Assembly (NCBI GenBank): GCA_938039915.1
Contig: CALHUA010000102.1
Span: forward strand, 1-39,022
Direction of reading: 5' to 3'
Length of the DNA stretch: 39,022 nucleotides
Source of the DNA: an uncultured Anderseniella sp.
GTDB taxonomy: Bacteria > Pseudomonadota > Alphaproteobacteria > Rhizobiales > Aestuariivirgaceae
Position 1 is the first letter of the stretch. Every line of letters begins with the position of its first letter. The notes below the pieces were generated by a model. The model searched no databases. It was given only the letters and a program-made list of their open reading frames with translations, and was not told the DNA's origin. Shown in pieces: positions 25,039 through 35,800 of the stretch. A program made the position numbers and the translations under genes.

Positions 25039-25095
25039 ATTTTCGGAGATTTCGACCACATCCTGCACGAAAAATCCATAGCTTTGCTCGAAAAT
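25039..25095. promoter_or_regulatory. Inverted repeats in the Lrp/EamA divergent region
   Basis: ATTTTCG (25039-25045) is matched by CGAAAAAT (25068-25075) and again by a perfect CGAAAAT (25089-25095). This gives one half-site facing two others within the short divergent gap, a layout suited to an Lrp-type octamer. Regulatory function is inferred. Confidence 0.4.
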
Positions 25096-25110
25096 ACCGG
25101 AGCAACCACC

Positions 25111-26049
25111 ATGCCGCGCGCCCAAATCGGACTGATCTGCTGTCTGTCCTTCATCACCCTTGAAGCCTTCCAGGCTGTATATCTCGGGTCCGTGTTTCAG
25201 GAGGTGGACTCTTTCCTTGTTGGCGCATGGGTGTTTGGCATCTCCGTTGTCGGCTGCACGCTGGCCACGGCAATCTTCCGTCCAGCCGAGCTTGCGGCGT
25301 CGGGCCGGGCATGGAGGATCGTCGTTATTCTCAACCTGTTTGCGGCTCTGACCTGGACCACCTATTTCATCGCGGTTCAACTCATCGAGCCAGCGGTCGT
25401 ATTCACCATATTCTCCGGCATGGTCCCGTTGGGAATAATTATTGCTGGATGGCTGGGATTGCCGGAGGCCCGGTCAGTGAAGCGGCGGTTCGATCATATC
25501 GGTAATGGATTGATCCTGTTATCGATCCTTTTGCTTGCCGCAATCACTGTATTGGGGTTCTCCGGATTTGTTCGAGGCGGCTGGTTTGCAGCCGTGACCG
25601 GTGTGGGTTTGTCCGCGCTGTCCGGCGGGTGCACGGCATTCGTCGTTCTCTACTCGGTGAGGCTGAACAGTAGGGGGGTCGGTCCGCTGGCACAATTCGG
25701 ACTTCGCTTTATGCTTTACACGTTACTGGCACTCATCGCCTTTCTGATCGGAGTGGATGACAAGGGCGTCCCGACCTCAGCCCGCGATCTGGCCTGGATC
25801 ATCGTGATCGGATTGGTCATCATCGCCTTTCCGCTCTATCTGGTCCAGAAAGCTGTCCCGCTCATCCCGGCATCTGTGATCGCGGCGGTGACGGCACTTG
25901 GTCCGGCGATGGTGTTTCTCATGCAGCTGCTTGATGGGCGAGTGCATTATTCCGCAGCCACGCTTGCCGGACTGACTATCTATATCGCTGGTGCCCTGAT
26001 GGCAGTCTATGGCGCAACGAAATCGTCGGATGCGGCCTTGCTCCGTTGA
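25111..26049 (+). CDS. EamA/DMT-superfamily transporter
   Basis: A 312-residue membrane protein with about ten spans in two homologous halves, characteristic of drug/metabolite transporters. The first half includes EAFQAVYLGSVF and the EPAVVFTIFSGMVPLGIII segment; the second ends with SVIAAVTALGPAMVFLMQLL and YIAGALMAVYG. The ATG at 25111 is preferred over an upstream TTG because GGAG precedes it by 8 bases. It is divergent from the Lrp/AsnC gene. Transport direction and substrate are unknown; amino acid or amino-acid-derivative efflux would fit the regulator. It converges with glpK. Confidence 0.86.
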   Translation: MPRAQIGLICCLSFITLEAFQAVYLGSVFQEVDSFLVGAWVFGISVVGCTLATAIFRPAELAASGRAWRIVVILNLFAALTWTTYFIAVQLIEPAVVFTIFSGMVPLGIIIAGWLGLPEARSVKRRFDHIGNGLILLSILLLAAITVLGFSGFVRGGWFAAVTGVGLSALSGGCTAFVVLYSVRLNSRGVGPLAQFGLRFMLYTLLALIAFLIGVDDKGVPTSARDLAWIIVIGLVIIAFPLYLVQKAVPLIPASVIAAVTALGPAMVFLMQLLDGRVHYSAATLAGLTIYIAGALMAVYGATKSSDAALLR

Positions 26050-26081
26050 AAACATCGCTGGAAACGAACATTCAATTCTGC

Positions 26082-27572
26082 TCAGCTCAGCGTTCGCCTG
26101 ACCGCGTCCGCCCATCCGGCGATTTTCCTCTGTCTTACGGCCTGTTTCATTTTCGGCTTGAAGCGCTGATCGAGCGCCCACGATTTGGCAAAACCGGACG
26201 CGTTGGGCCACAGACCGGCACGTGACGCGGCAAGCCAGGCGGCGCCCAGGGCGGTGGTTTCCAGTACTTCGGGTCGGTCAACCGGTGCGTTCAGCATGTC
26301 GGCAAGGCGCTGCATGGTCCAGTCTGACGCTACCATGCCGCCGTCGACACGCAGCACGGTCTTGCGGGCAGTTTGCGACTTCCAGTCCTTCTGCATCGCC
26401 GACAGCAGGTCGTGGGTCTGGTAGCACACCGCTTCAAGTGCTGCCTGGGCCAGTTCGTTGGGACCGGATGCGCGAGTGAGGCCGAAAATCGCACCGCGGG
26501 CATCTGCGTCCCAATGGGGTGCGCCAAGGCCGGTGAAGGCGGGAACCAGATAGACATCCTGTTCCGGGTCAGCTTTCGCGGCCATTGCGCCACTGTCGCC
26601 GGCTGATTTCAGAAAACCCATCTCGTCGCGCAACCACTGCACGGTGGCGCCGGCCATGAAAATTGAACCTTCCAGCGCATAGGTGGTCTTGCCGTTGAGG
26701 CGATAGGCGATGGTGGTCAGCAGGCGGTTTTTCGATCGCACCATGTCCGCACCCGTATTGAGCAGGGCGAAGCACCCGGTACCGTAGGTTGATTTCATCA
26801 TGCCTGGCTTGAAACAGGCATTGCCGATGGTGGCGGCCTGCTGGTCACCTGCCACGCCCATGACGGGTATGGCAGCACCCAGGATCGATGGATCGGTGAC
26901 ACCGAAATCCGCCGAACAGTCGAGCACGTCCGGTAACACATTTGCAGGAACATCCAGCACTTTGAGCAGGCCCGCATCCCACTTGTTCGCCTTGATGTTG
27001 AACATCAGCGTGCGCGAGGCATTGGTGGCGTCTGTGACGTGTGATGCGCCGCCGGTGAGGCGCCAGATCAGGAAACTGTCTACTGTGCCAAATGCAATGC
27101 GACCGGCTTCAGCCTTTTTGCGCAGGCCTTTCACGTTGTCCAGCAGCCAGGAGACCTTGGTGCCGGAAAAATAGGGATCGAGCAGCAGTCCGGTTTTGGC
27201 GCTGAAGCTTTTTTCGTGCCCGGCCTGTTTCAGCTTTGCGCAGAATTCAGAGGTACGCCGGTCCTGCCAGACGATTGCCCTGTGGACGCACTTACCTGTC
27301 TCTCGATCCCACATGAGCGTGGTTTCGCGCTGGTTGGTAATGCCGATTGCCGCGATATCCGACGGCTTGACCCCGGCCTTGCGGATTGCTTTCTGGCAGG
27401 TGGTAACGACGCTTGACCAGATGTCTTCCGCGTCGTGTTCAACCCAGCCTGATTTCGGAAAATGCTGTGCGAACTCCTGCTGGCCGACGGCGACGATTTT
27501 CTGGTGCTGATCGAATATGATCGCCCGCGAAGATGTTGTGCCCTGATCAATGGCTAGAACGTAATTGCCCAT
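26082..27572 (-). CDS. glpK: Glycerol kinase
   Basis: A 496-residue FGGY-family kinase that phosphorylates glycerol to glycerol-3-phosphate, of nearly the usual length. The N-terminal phosphate loop [14 protein letters not shown], the substrate-binding [13 protein letters not shown] and [12 protein letters not shown] blocks, [12 protein letters not shown], the [16 protein letters not shown] segment and the C-terminal adenosine motif [16 protein letters not shown] are all present. It lies 24 bases downstream of glpD on the same strand. Together with the divergent ABC importer this gives uptake, phosphorylation and oxidation of glycerol in one locus. No allosteric partner is apparent. Confidence 0.97.
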   Translation of the reverse strand: MGNYVLAIDQGTTSSRAIIFDQHQKIVAVGQQEFAQHFPKSGWVEHDAEDIWSSVVTTCQKAIRKAGVKPSDIAAIGITNQRETTLMWDRETGKCVHRAIVWQDRRTSEFCAKLKQAGHEKSFSAKTGLLLDPYFSGTKVSWLLDNVKGLRKKAEAGRIAFGTVDSFLIWRLTGGASHVTDATNASRTLMFNIKANKWDAGLLKVLDVPANVLPDVLDCSADFGVTDPSILGAAIPVMGVAGDQQAATIGNACFKPGMMKSTYGTGCFALLNTGADMVRSKNRLLTTIAYRLNGKTTYALEGSIFMAGATVQWLRDEMGFLKSAGDSGAMAAKADPEQDVYLVPAFTGLGAPHWDADARGAIFGLTRASGPNELAQAALEAVCYQTHDLLSAMQKDWKSQTARKTVLRVDGGMVASDWTMQRLADMLNAPVDRPEVLETTALGAAWLAASRAGLWPNASGFAKSWALDQRFKPKMKQAVRQRKIAGWADAVRRTLS

Positions 27573-27596
27573 TGTTTGCCCCGATACTGCAACCGC

Positions 27597-29159
27597 CTAA
27601 TGAAGGTAAGTTTCGCTTGTCGTTGTGTGTCTGGTTTTTGCAGCACGATCCATGAACGCCTGCAAGGCCTGTATCTGTTCAGTGTCAAAGGCGATACCGA
27701 GCTTGGTGCGCCTGAACAAAATGTCTTGCGCCGTGAGGGCCCATTCGTGACGCATCAGGTAGATAACTTCTGCCTCATGCAAACCGTTGCCAAACAGCTT
27801 GCCAAGATCAGCTGTTGTTTGCGCATTCCCGAGTACCAGCTTGGCCCTTGTGCCGTAGTGGCGTGCAAGCCGGGTGATCAACTTCCGGTCCAGACCAGGA
27901 TGGGCATCAGCGTACTCATTGACCAAAGCGTCAAATCCTTGCGCTGGAAAATCACCGCCGGGAAGCGCTGTATTTGCGGTCCAGGACGGTTGGCGGGCAC
28001 CCAGCGCCGCTTCGACGTCTTTCAGAATTTCCTCGGCCAGTACCCGGAACGTGGTGATTTTGCCGCCAAAAATGTTGAGCAGCAATCCTCCCTTCTTGTC
28101 GCCATCGGTGCGGATCACATAGTCACGGGTGGCTTCCTGCGCCTTGCTGGCGCCATCGTCATACAAGGGCCGCACGCCGGAATAGGTCCATACGACATCT
28201 GATTTTGTGACAGGCTCTGAAAAATACTCACTCGCCATCGCGCACAGATACTCGATTTCTTCAGTGGATATTTCAGGCTTGCCCATGTCAGGCCCGTGCT
28301 CGGCATCGGTGGTGCCGATCAGGGTATAGTCGCCTTCGTATGGAATGGCGAAAATGATGCGGTTGTCGTCGTTCTGGAAAATGTAGGCCTTGTCGTGGGC
28401 AAATTTACGCCGGATGACAATGTGGCTGCCACGCACCAGGCGGACATTGCTGACGTCATTTTGGCCGAAAACCTGTTTGAGCACCATGTCGACCCAGGGC
28501 CCCGCGGCATTGACGATGATGCCGGCGGTCACCGTCTGCCTCCCGCCGGAGAGCGTGTCTTCCATTTCGACCCGCCACTGGCCGTCGGAGCGTTGCGCGC
28601 TGGCCACTTTTGTATGTGTCCGCATGTCAGCGCCGCGCTGCGCGGCGTCGAGTGCGTTCAGGACAACCAGGCGGGAATCCTCGACCCAGCAGTCGGAGTA
28701 TTCAAAGGCTTTCCTGAACAGCGGCCTCAGTGGCTTGCCGGCTTCATCATCACGCAGGTTCAAGCTGGATGTTGCTGGCAACAGCTTGCGCCCGCCGATA
28801 TGGTCATACAGGAACAGGCCCAGCCGCAGCAGCCAGGCCGGGCGCAGGCCGGAATGGTGCGGCAGGACAAACCGCATTGGCCAGATGATGTGCGGTGCGT
28901 TGTTCCACAGCACTTCACGTTCCATCAGTGCCTTGCGCACCAGCATGAACTCATAATGCTCCAGATAGCGCAGGCCGCCATGAACCAGTTTTGTGGAAGC
29001 AGATGACGTGCCGCCGCCGAAATCGCCTGCCTCACACAGGCAAACAGTGTAGCCACGGCCGACCGCATCACGGGCGATGCCGCAGCCATTGATGCCGCCA
29101 CCGATGATCAGCACGTCATAATGAGGTGTCAGGCGGGCGTGTTGCGACTGCTTGTTCAT
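27597..29159 (-). CDS. glpD: Glycerol-3-phosphate dehydrogenase (FAD, respiratory)
   Basis: A 520-residue membrane-associated flavoenzyme that oxidises glycerol-3-phosphate to dihydroxyacetone phosphate and passes electrons to quinone. The FAD-binding motif is DVLIIGGGINGCGIARDAVG, followed by the family block GGGTSSASTKLVHGGLRYLE. Further marks are the INAAGPWVD segment, LVRGSHIVI, the GTTDAEHGP loop and GGKITTFRVLAEE near residue 370. The C-terminal domain is the usual helical DAO_C type. The start overlaps the glpR stop by four bases, so translation is coupled to the regulator gene. Confidence 0.96.
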   Translation of the reverse strand: MNKQSQHARLTPHYDVLIIGGGINGCGIARDAVGRGYTVCLCEAGDFGGGTSSASTKLVHGGLRYLEHYEFMLVRKALMEREVLWNNAPHIIWPMRFVLPHHSGLRPAWLLRLGLFLYDHIGGRKLLPATSSLNLRDDEAGKPLRPLFRKAFEYSDCWVEDSRLVVLNALDAAQRGADMRTHTKVASAQRSDGQWRVEMEDTLSGGRQTVTAGIIVNAAGPWVDMVLKQVFGQNDVSNVRLVRGSHIVIRRKFAHDKAYIFQNDDNRIIFAIPYEGDYTLIGTTDAEHGPDMGKPEISTEEIEYLCAMASEYFSEPVTKSDVVWTYSGVRPLYDDGASKAQEATRDYVIRTDGDKKGGLLLNIFGGKITTFRVLAEEILKDVEAALGARQPSWTANTALPGGDFPAQGFDALVNEYADAHPGLDRKLITRLARHYGTRAKLVLGNAQTTADLGKLFGNGLHEAEVIYLMRHEWALTAQDILFRRTKLGIAFDTEQIQALQAFMDRAAKTRHTTTSETYLH

Positions 29160-29950
29160 TCAGCCGCCTTTCCGGCCACCATGTCGGTTTGTGCGACCTC
29201 GAGGCGGATTTTCGCGACACTGCAGATCTTCTGAATGGAGCGGGGTGGCTGCTCGTCGGTGACAAAGACATCCAGGTCCTCCAACTGGCCGATCTGGACC
29301 GGTGCACGACGTTCAAACTTGCCGGTATCAGCTGCAAGAATGGAGGTGCGGGCCTGGCCGAGGATGGCCTGTGAGACGCGCACTTCGCGGTAGTCAAAAT
29401 CCAGCAGGCAACCTTCTTCATCAATGGCGGAAGTCCCAATCACGGCAAAGTCGACCTTGAACTGCCGGATCAGGTCAATCGCGGCGGCACCGACAATGCC
29501 GCCATCGCTCTTGCGCACCATGCCGCCGGACACCACCACTTCAACACCTGGTGCGTCGGACAGTATGTAGGCGACATTGAGATTGTTGGTGATCACCATC
29601 AACCCCTGGTGGCGGCGCAGGGCGAAAGCCACCTGTTCGGTTGTGGTGCCGATATTGAGGATCAGCGACGAATTGTCCGGGATCATTTCGGCAATCGCGC
29701 TTGCGATCCGGGCCTTGCCGTCAGCAGCAATTTCCCGGCGGGCCTGATAGGCCATGTTGACCGTATTGGAGGGAAACACCGCACCGCCGTGAACCCGGTT
29801 GAGCTTTTCGATGTCGCACAGGTCATTGAGATCCTTACGGATTGTCTGTGGCGTGACGTCAAAACGGTGCGCCAGCGTCTCCACATCCACGCGGCCTTCG
29901 CGGCGGGCGATCTCAAGAATATCTGTCTGTCTGGGCGGCAGTGCCGTCAC
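29156..29950 (-). CDS. glpR: DeoR-family glycerol regulon repressor
   Basis: A 264-residue repressor with a DeoR helix-turn-helix at residues about 5-58 (ETLAHRFDVTPQTIRKDL, then the family ending NRVHGGAV) and a DeoR sensor domain of the sugar-phosphate isomerase fold (SLILNIGTTTEQVA, SGGMVRKSDGGIVG, CLLDFDYREV). GlpR proteins are released from DNA by glycerol-3-phosphate. It is the first gene of the glpRDK operon and is divergent from glpV, so it probably controls both units from the shared 155-base region. Confidence 0.93.
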   Translation of the reverse strand: MTALPPRQTDILEIARREGRVDVETLAHRFDVTPQTIRKDLNDLCDIEKLNRVHGGAVFPSNTVNMAYQARREIAADGKARIASAIAEMIPDNSSLILNIGTTTEQVAFALRRHQGLMVITNNLNVAYILSDAPGVEVVVSGGMVRKSDGGIVGAAAIDLIRQFKVDFAVIGTSAIDEEGCLLDFDYREVRVSQAILGQARTSILAADTGKFERRAPVQIGQLEDLDVFVTDEQPPRSIQKICSVAKIRLEVAQTDMVAGKAAE

Positions 29951-29990
29951 GACGCATCCCTTCGGTTGTTTTCATAATAATTGCGATTTT

Positions 29991-30045
29991 TTTCGAATAA
30001 ATCAAATAAAAAGCCATTGACTTTCGTTTTTATTCGTTATGTCCT
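29991..30045. promoter_or_regulatory. glp divergent control region with candidate GlpR operators
   Basis: The AT-rich gap between glpR and glpV has TTTCG at 29991-29995 and the paired element TTTCGTTTTTATTCGTT at 30022-30038, resembling the TTCG half-sites bound by DeoR-family repressors. A -35-like TTGACT at 30017-30022 overlaps the second element, so a bound repressor would block the rightward promoter. The -10 is not clear. Confidence 0.55.
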
Positions 30046-30105
30046 AGTCCAGTGACGCACCGCTGTCGTGAACGAGTGCGCACGCAATCAGTTGGAGGAG
30101 ACATT

Positions 30106-31842
<1,737 letters not shown>

Positions 31843-31869
31843 GGAAGCGCATATTCTCCCATGCGTGAT

Positions 31870-31902
31870 GAGCGGCCCGGCATATCAGACGCCGGACCGC
31901 TC
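31870..31902 (+). other. Hairpin between glpV and glpS
   Basis: A 12-base stem with one mismatch (31870-31881 against 31891-31902) closes a nine-base loop just after the binding-protein gene. No T-run follows, so it is more likely an mRNA stabiliser or partial attenuator than a full terminator. The dpp-like operon has a hairpin in the same position. Confidence 0.65.
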
Positions 31903-31963
31903 CCCCGCAACCGATAACCATTTTAACCTGGGGTCCCGACCCTAAGCGGCGGCAGGGTGCGCT

Positions 31964-33043
31964 ATGGCGCTTGAACTGAAAAATGTGACCAAGAAGGTAG
32001 GGGCGGATGTGCACATCCATCCAACCGACCTGACATTTGAGCCGGGCAGCTTCAACATACTGCTGGGCACCACGCTGGCCGGCAAGACGACCCTGATGCA
32101 GATGATGGCAGGGCTGGAGAAACCAACATCCGGCGAGGTTTGGTTCGACGGTCACAATGTTACCGGCACGGCGGTCCAGAAACGCAATGTGTCGATGGTC
32201 TACCAGCAATTCATCAACTATCCGAACATGTCGGTGTTCGACAACATCGCCTCACCGCTGCGCGTTGCACGGCTTCCCGCCGCCGAAATCCAGGCCCGGG
32301 TGGGTGAAATGGCTGAACTGATGCGGATATCAGCCATGCTGGACCGCAGGCCGTCGGAACTGTCGGGCGGCCAGCAGCAGCGCACCGCCATGGCCCGCGC
32401 GCTGGTCAAGGACAGCGACCTGATATTGCTGGACGAGCCGCTCGCCAATCTTGATTTCAAACTGCGCGAGGAAATGCGTGACGAATTGCCGAGACTGTTT
32501 GCAGAACGAAATTGCGTGGTGGTCTATGCCACCACGGAACCAACGGAAGCCCTGTTGCTGGGCGGGCAGACCGCGGCCATGCACGAGGGCCGGGTCGTGG
32601 ATCTGGGGCCGACCGCGGAAATCTACCGGAATCCGTCCGGGCTGGAGTCGGCAAAAGTGTTTTCAGAACCGCCGATCAATCTGGCCAAAGCGTCGGTAAA
32701 ATCCGGCTGGGTGCTGCTTGACGAGGGAGTGTCCTGGAAGGCGGACAAGGGTCTTGCCAACGGCACCTACACCATCGGCATCCGCCCGCATCACGTGTCG
32801 CCGGTGCGCCAGTCGTCCAAATCGGTCGTCGTGGAGGGCAAGGTCAAGGTGGCCGAACTCACCGGTTCGGAAAGCATTATTCACTTTCACGCGCATGATC
32901 ATCCCTGGGTGTCCCTGTCCCATGGCGTGCATCCGTTTGAAACAGGCCGGTTTGCCCGGTTCTACGCCGACATGTCGAAGTGTTTCTACTTTGATGCTGA
33001 CGGACATCTGGTCGACCTGGCTGCAGCCGGAAAGGCGGCGTGA
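31964..33043 (+). CDS. glpS: Glycerol ABC transporter ATPase 1, H-loop His missing
   Basis: A 359-residue MalK-like ATPase with a C-terminal TOBE-type regulatory domain. Walker A is residues 35-42 (GTTLAGKT), the Q-loop is in MVYQQFINYPN, the signature is canonical (LSGGQ at 133-137) and Walker B is LILLDEPLANLD. The switch or H-loop, normally THD in YVTHDQTEA, reads YATTEPTEA, with Thr191 in place of His. The partner GlpT has the opposite defect. In ABC dimers the site formed by GlpS Walker A and H-loop should therefore be weak in hydrolysis. The stop is separated from glpT by one base. Confidence 0.93.
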   Translation: MALELKNVTKKVGADVHIHPTDLTFEPGSFNILLGTTLAGKTTLMQMMAGLEKPTSGEVWFDGHNVTGTAVQKRNVSMVYQQFINYPNMSVFDNIASPLRVARLPAAEIQARVGEMAELMRISAMLDRRPSELSGGQQQRTAMARALVKDSDLILLDEPLANLDFKLREEMRDELPRLFAERNCVVVYATTEPTEALLLGGQTAAMHEGRVVDLGPTAEIYRNPSGLESAKVFSEPPINLAKASVKSGWVLLDEGVSWKADKGLANGTYTIGIRPHHVSPVRQSSKSVVVEGKVKVAELTGSESIIHFHAHDHPWVSLSHGVHPFETGRFARFYADMSKCFYFDADGHLVDLAAAGKAA

Positions 33044-33044
33044 C

Positions 33045-34121
33045 ATGGCCCGGATAACTCTGAAAAACCTCAAACATGCCTATATGCCTAACCCGGTCAA
33101 CGATGAAGACTGGGCGTTGAAGGAGCTCAACCTCGATTGGGATGATGGCGGTGCTTATGCGCTGCTGGGACCGTCAGGATGTGGCAAGACAACCCTGCTT
33201 AACCTGATCTCCGGGCTGCTGACGCCATCGCACGGCAGCATTCTGTTCGATGATCATGACGTCACCGGCCTGCCGCCCGAGCAGCGCAAGATCGCGCAGG
33301 TTTTCCAGTTTCCTGTCGTTTACGACACCATGACGGTTTACGACAACCTGGCGTTTCCGCTGCGCAATCGCGGTGTCGACGAGACGACCGTCAACAAGCG
33401 GGTGCTTGAGGTGGCGGAAATGAACGATCTTACCGCGACACTCGGCAACCGGGCCTCCGGGCTGACGGCGGATGGCAAGCAGAAGATTTCGCTGGGCCGC
33501 GGGCTGGTGCGAACCGATGTCAACGCCATCCTGTTTGATGAGCCGCTCACGGTCATTGATCCGCATCTGAAATTCCAGTTGCGCTCCAAGCTGAAGGAGC
33601 TGCACACAAGGGTGCCCAACACCATGATCTACGTGACCCATGACCAGACCGAGGCAATCACCTTTGCCGACAAGGTTGTGGTGATGAATGTCGGTGAGGT
33701 GGTGCAGGTGGGCACACCGAAGGAACTGTTCGAAGAACCGCACCATACTTTTGTCGGGCACTTCATCGGTTCACCCGGCATGAACGTGCTGGGCTGCGAG
33801 GTGAAGAACGGCCAAGCGTACATTGCCGGCAAAAGGATCCAAACGGCGAACAAGGCAAGCGCCAAGGCCGGCAAATCGGAAATAGGCGTGCGTCCCGAGT
33901 TCGTCAAGTTCGCGGGCCGGGGTCTTGAGGCCCGTGTGGTCAAAGTCTCCGACGCGGGGCGGTTTTCCGTTGTGGAGGCCGACAGTGCCGGCGGTCGGGT
34001 CAGGCTGCTGGTCGAAGAAGGTGGCGCAATTCCCTCAGACAGCGCTCATCTTGAATTCGACCCCACAGCGACGCGGATTTACACCGATGGATGGCTGGCA
34101 GGCCGGGAAGGCCAACCATGA
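33045..34121 (+). CDS. glpT: Glycerol ABC transporter ATPase 2, degenerate signature motif
   Basis: A 358-residue MalK-like ATPase with a C-terminal TOBE-type domain. Walker A is canonical (GPSGCGKT, residues 42-49), the Q-loop is in QVFQFPVVYDT, Walker B is AILFDEPLTVIDP and the H-loop is intact (YVTHDQTEA, His199). The signature LSGGQ is replaced by LTADGKQ (140-146). Its nucleotide site would use the intact LSGGQ of GlpS, making one competent site in the heterodimer. The gene name follows the rhizobial glpSTPQUV system and must not be confused with the glycerol-3-phosphate antiporter GlpT of enteric bacteria. It overlaps glpP by four bases. Confidence 0.93.
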   Translation: MARITLKNLKHAYMPNPVNDEDWALKELNLDWDDGGAYALLGPSGCGKTTLLNLISGLLTPSHGSILFDDHDVTGLPPEQRKIAQVFQFPVVYDTMTVYDNLAFPLRNRGVDETTVNKRVLEVAEMNDLTATLGNRASGLTADGKQKISLGRGLVRTDVNAILFDEPLTVIDPHLKFQLRSKLKELHTRVPNTMIYVTHDQTEAITFADKVVVMNVGEVVQVGTPKELFEEPHHTFVGHFIGSPGMNVLGCEVKNGQAYIAGKRIQTANKASAKAGKSEIGVRPEFVKFAGRGLEARVVKVSDAGRFSVVEADSAGGRVRLLVEEGGAIPSDSAHLEFDPTATRIYTDGWLAGREGQP

Positions 34122-34981
34122 ACAAGACCGTCAACCAGAAAGCCTGGTTCTTCGTCGCCCCGGTTCTGATACTGGTGGCTTTCAATGCCATCGTTCCGCT
34201 GATGACGGTGGTCAATTATTCGGTCCAGGAAACCTTCGGCGACAACGTGTTTTTCTGGGCGGGACTGCGCTGGTTCGAGGAAATCCTGCGCTCACCACGG
34301 TTTCATGACGCGCTCGGGCGCCAGTTGTTTTTCACCGGCACCATCCTGGCCATTGAAATTCCGCTGGGTGTTATCATCGCGCTCGCCATGCCGCGTAAAG
34401 GGCCGTGGGTGTCGGTCTGCCTGGTGCTGATGGCCATGCCGCTGCTGATCCCGTGGAACGTGGTCGGCGCCATGTGGAACATTTTCGGTCTGCCGGAGCT
34501 TGGCCTTCTGGGCAAGACGCTGAACATGATCGGCTTTGACTACAATTACACGCGCCAGCCGGGGGATGCCTGGTTCACGCTCATCCTGATGGATGTGTGG
34601 CACTGGACGTCGCTGGTGGTGCTGCTGGCCTATGCGGGCCTGGTGTCGATCCCGGATGCCTATTATCAGGCAGCGCGTATTGACGGGGCGAGTTCATGGG
34701 CGATCTTCAGGTACATCCAGTTGCCCAAGATGAAGCGGGTGCTGACCATTGCCGTTCTGTTGCGCTTCATGGACTCGTTCAACATCTACACCGAACCTTC
34801 CGTGCTAACCGGTGGAGGACCCGGCAATTCCACAACCTTGCTGTCACTTGATCTGGTGAAGATCGCATTGGGTCAGTTCGACCTCGGGCCGGCGGCTGCC
34901 ATGTCGCTGATCTATTTCCTGGTGATCTTGCTGTTCAGCTGGATTTTCTACACCGTAATGACCAGAGGGGAGGAACAGTGA
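34118..34981 (+). CDS. glpP: Glycerol ABC transporter permease 1
   Basis: A 287-residue MalF-type inner-membrane permease with six spans. The first is AWFFVAPVLILVAFNAIVPL, and the EAA-type coupling loop is YQAARIDGASSWAIFRYIQL, followed by LPKMKRVLTIAVLLR. The GGPGNSTTLLSLDLVKIAL segment before the last span is usual in CUT1-type permeases. Its start overlaps the glpT stop (ATGA), and its stop overlaps the glpQ start, so the three genes are tightly coupled. Confidence 0.94.
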   Translation: MNKTVNQKAWFFVAPVLILVAFNAIVPLMTVVNYSVQETFGDNVFFWAGLRWFEEILRSPRFHDALGRQLFFTGTILAIEIPLGVIIALAMPRKGPWVSVCLVLMAMPLLIPWNVVGAMWNIFGLPELGLLGKTLNMIGFDYNYTRQPGDAWFTLILMDVWHWTSLVVLLAYAGLVSIPDAYYQAARIDGASSWAIFRYIQLPKMKRVLTIAVLLRFMDSFNIYTEPSVLTGGGPGNSTTLLSLDLVKIALGQFDLGPAAAMSLIYFLVILLFSWIFYTVMTRGEEQ

Positions 34982-35781
34982 TGGCCAGAGCCAAGTGGCT
35001 GATCCCGACGATCTACATCATCTTCCTGATGTTGCCGATCTACTGGCTGGTGTCGATGTCGTTCAAGACCACCAATGAAATCCTCGGCTCATTTACCCTG
35101 TGGCCGCAGAATTTCACTTTGGAGAACTACCGGACCATCTTTACCGACCCAACCTGGTACACCGGCTACATCAACTCGATCATCTATGTGACCATCAACA
35201 CGGTATTGTCGGTGACGGTTGCACTACCTGCGGCCTATGCGTTCTCCCGGTATCGCTTTCTGGGCGACAAGCACTTGTTCTTCTGGTTGCTCACCAACCG
35301 CATGGCGCCGGCGGCGGTGTTTGCCCTGCCGTTCTTCCAGCTGTATTCGGCAATCGGCATCTTCGACACCCATCTGGCCGTGGCGCTGGCCCATACACTG
35401 TTCAATGTGCCGCTGGCGGTGTGGATCCTGGAAGGGTTCATGTCGGGTGTGCCGAAACAACTCGACGAAACGGCCTATGTGGACGGCTATTCGTTTCCGG
35501 CGTTTTTCGTGAAGATATTCATCCCCACCATTGCCGCCGGTGTCGGCGTGGCGGCGTTCTTCTGCTTCATGTTCTCCTGGGTGGAATTGCTGTTGGCGAA
35601 GACACTGACGGCGGTTGCCGCCAAACCGATTGCGGCCACCATGACCAAGACCGCGTCATCGTCGGGCTATGAACTCGGGCTGCTGGCGGCCGCCGGGACA
35701 CTGACCATCATTCCCGGCGCCATCGTGATTTACTTCGTGCGCAACTACATCGCCAAGGGCTTTGCCCTGGGCCGGGTCTAG
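34981..35781 (+). CDS. glpQ: Glycerol ABC transporter permease 2
   Basis: A 266-residue MalG-type permease with six spans. It starts at the ATG overlapping the glpP stop by one base, after GGGGAGGA; a GTG three bases earlier is equally possible. The coupling loop is LDETAYVDGYSFPAFFVKIF and the permease signature IFIPTIAAGVGVAAFFCF follows. The C-terminal end is NYIAKGFALGRV. It pairs with GlpP to form the channel. The name follows the rhizobial glycerol importer and does not denote the glycerophosphodiesterase GlpQ. Confidence 0.93.
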   Translation: MARAKWLIPTIYIIFLMLPIYWLVSMSFKTTNEILGSFTLWPQNFTLENYRTIFTDPTWYTGYINSIIYVTINTVLSVTVALPAAYAFSRYRFLGDKHLFFWLLTNRMAPAAVFALPFFQLYSAIGIFDTHLAVALAHTLFNVPLAVWILEGFMSGVPKQLDETAYVDGYSFPAFFVKIFIPTIAAGVGVAAFFCFMFSWVELLLAKTLTAVAAKPIAATMTKTASSSGYELGLLAAAGTLTIIPGAIVIYFVRNYIAKGFALGRV

Positions 35782-35800
35782 TAGAAAGGACGCTGGTGCC

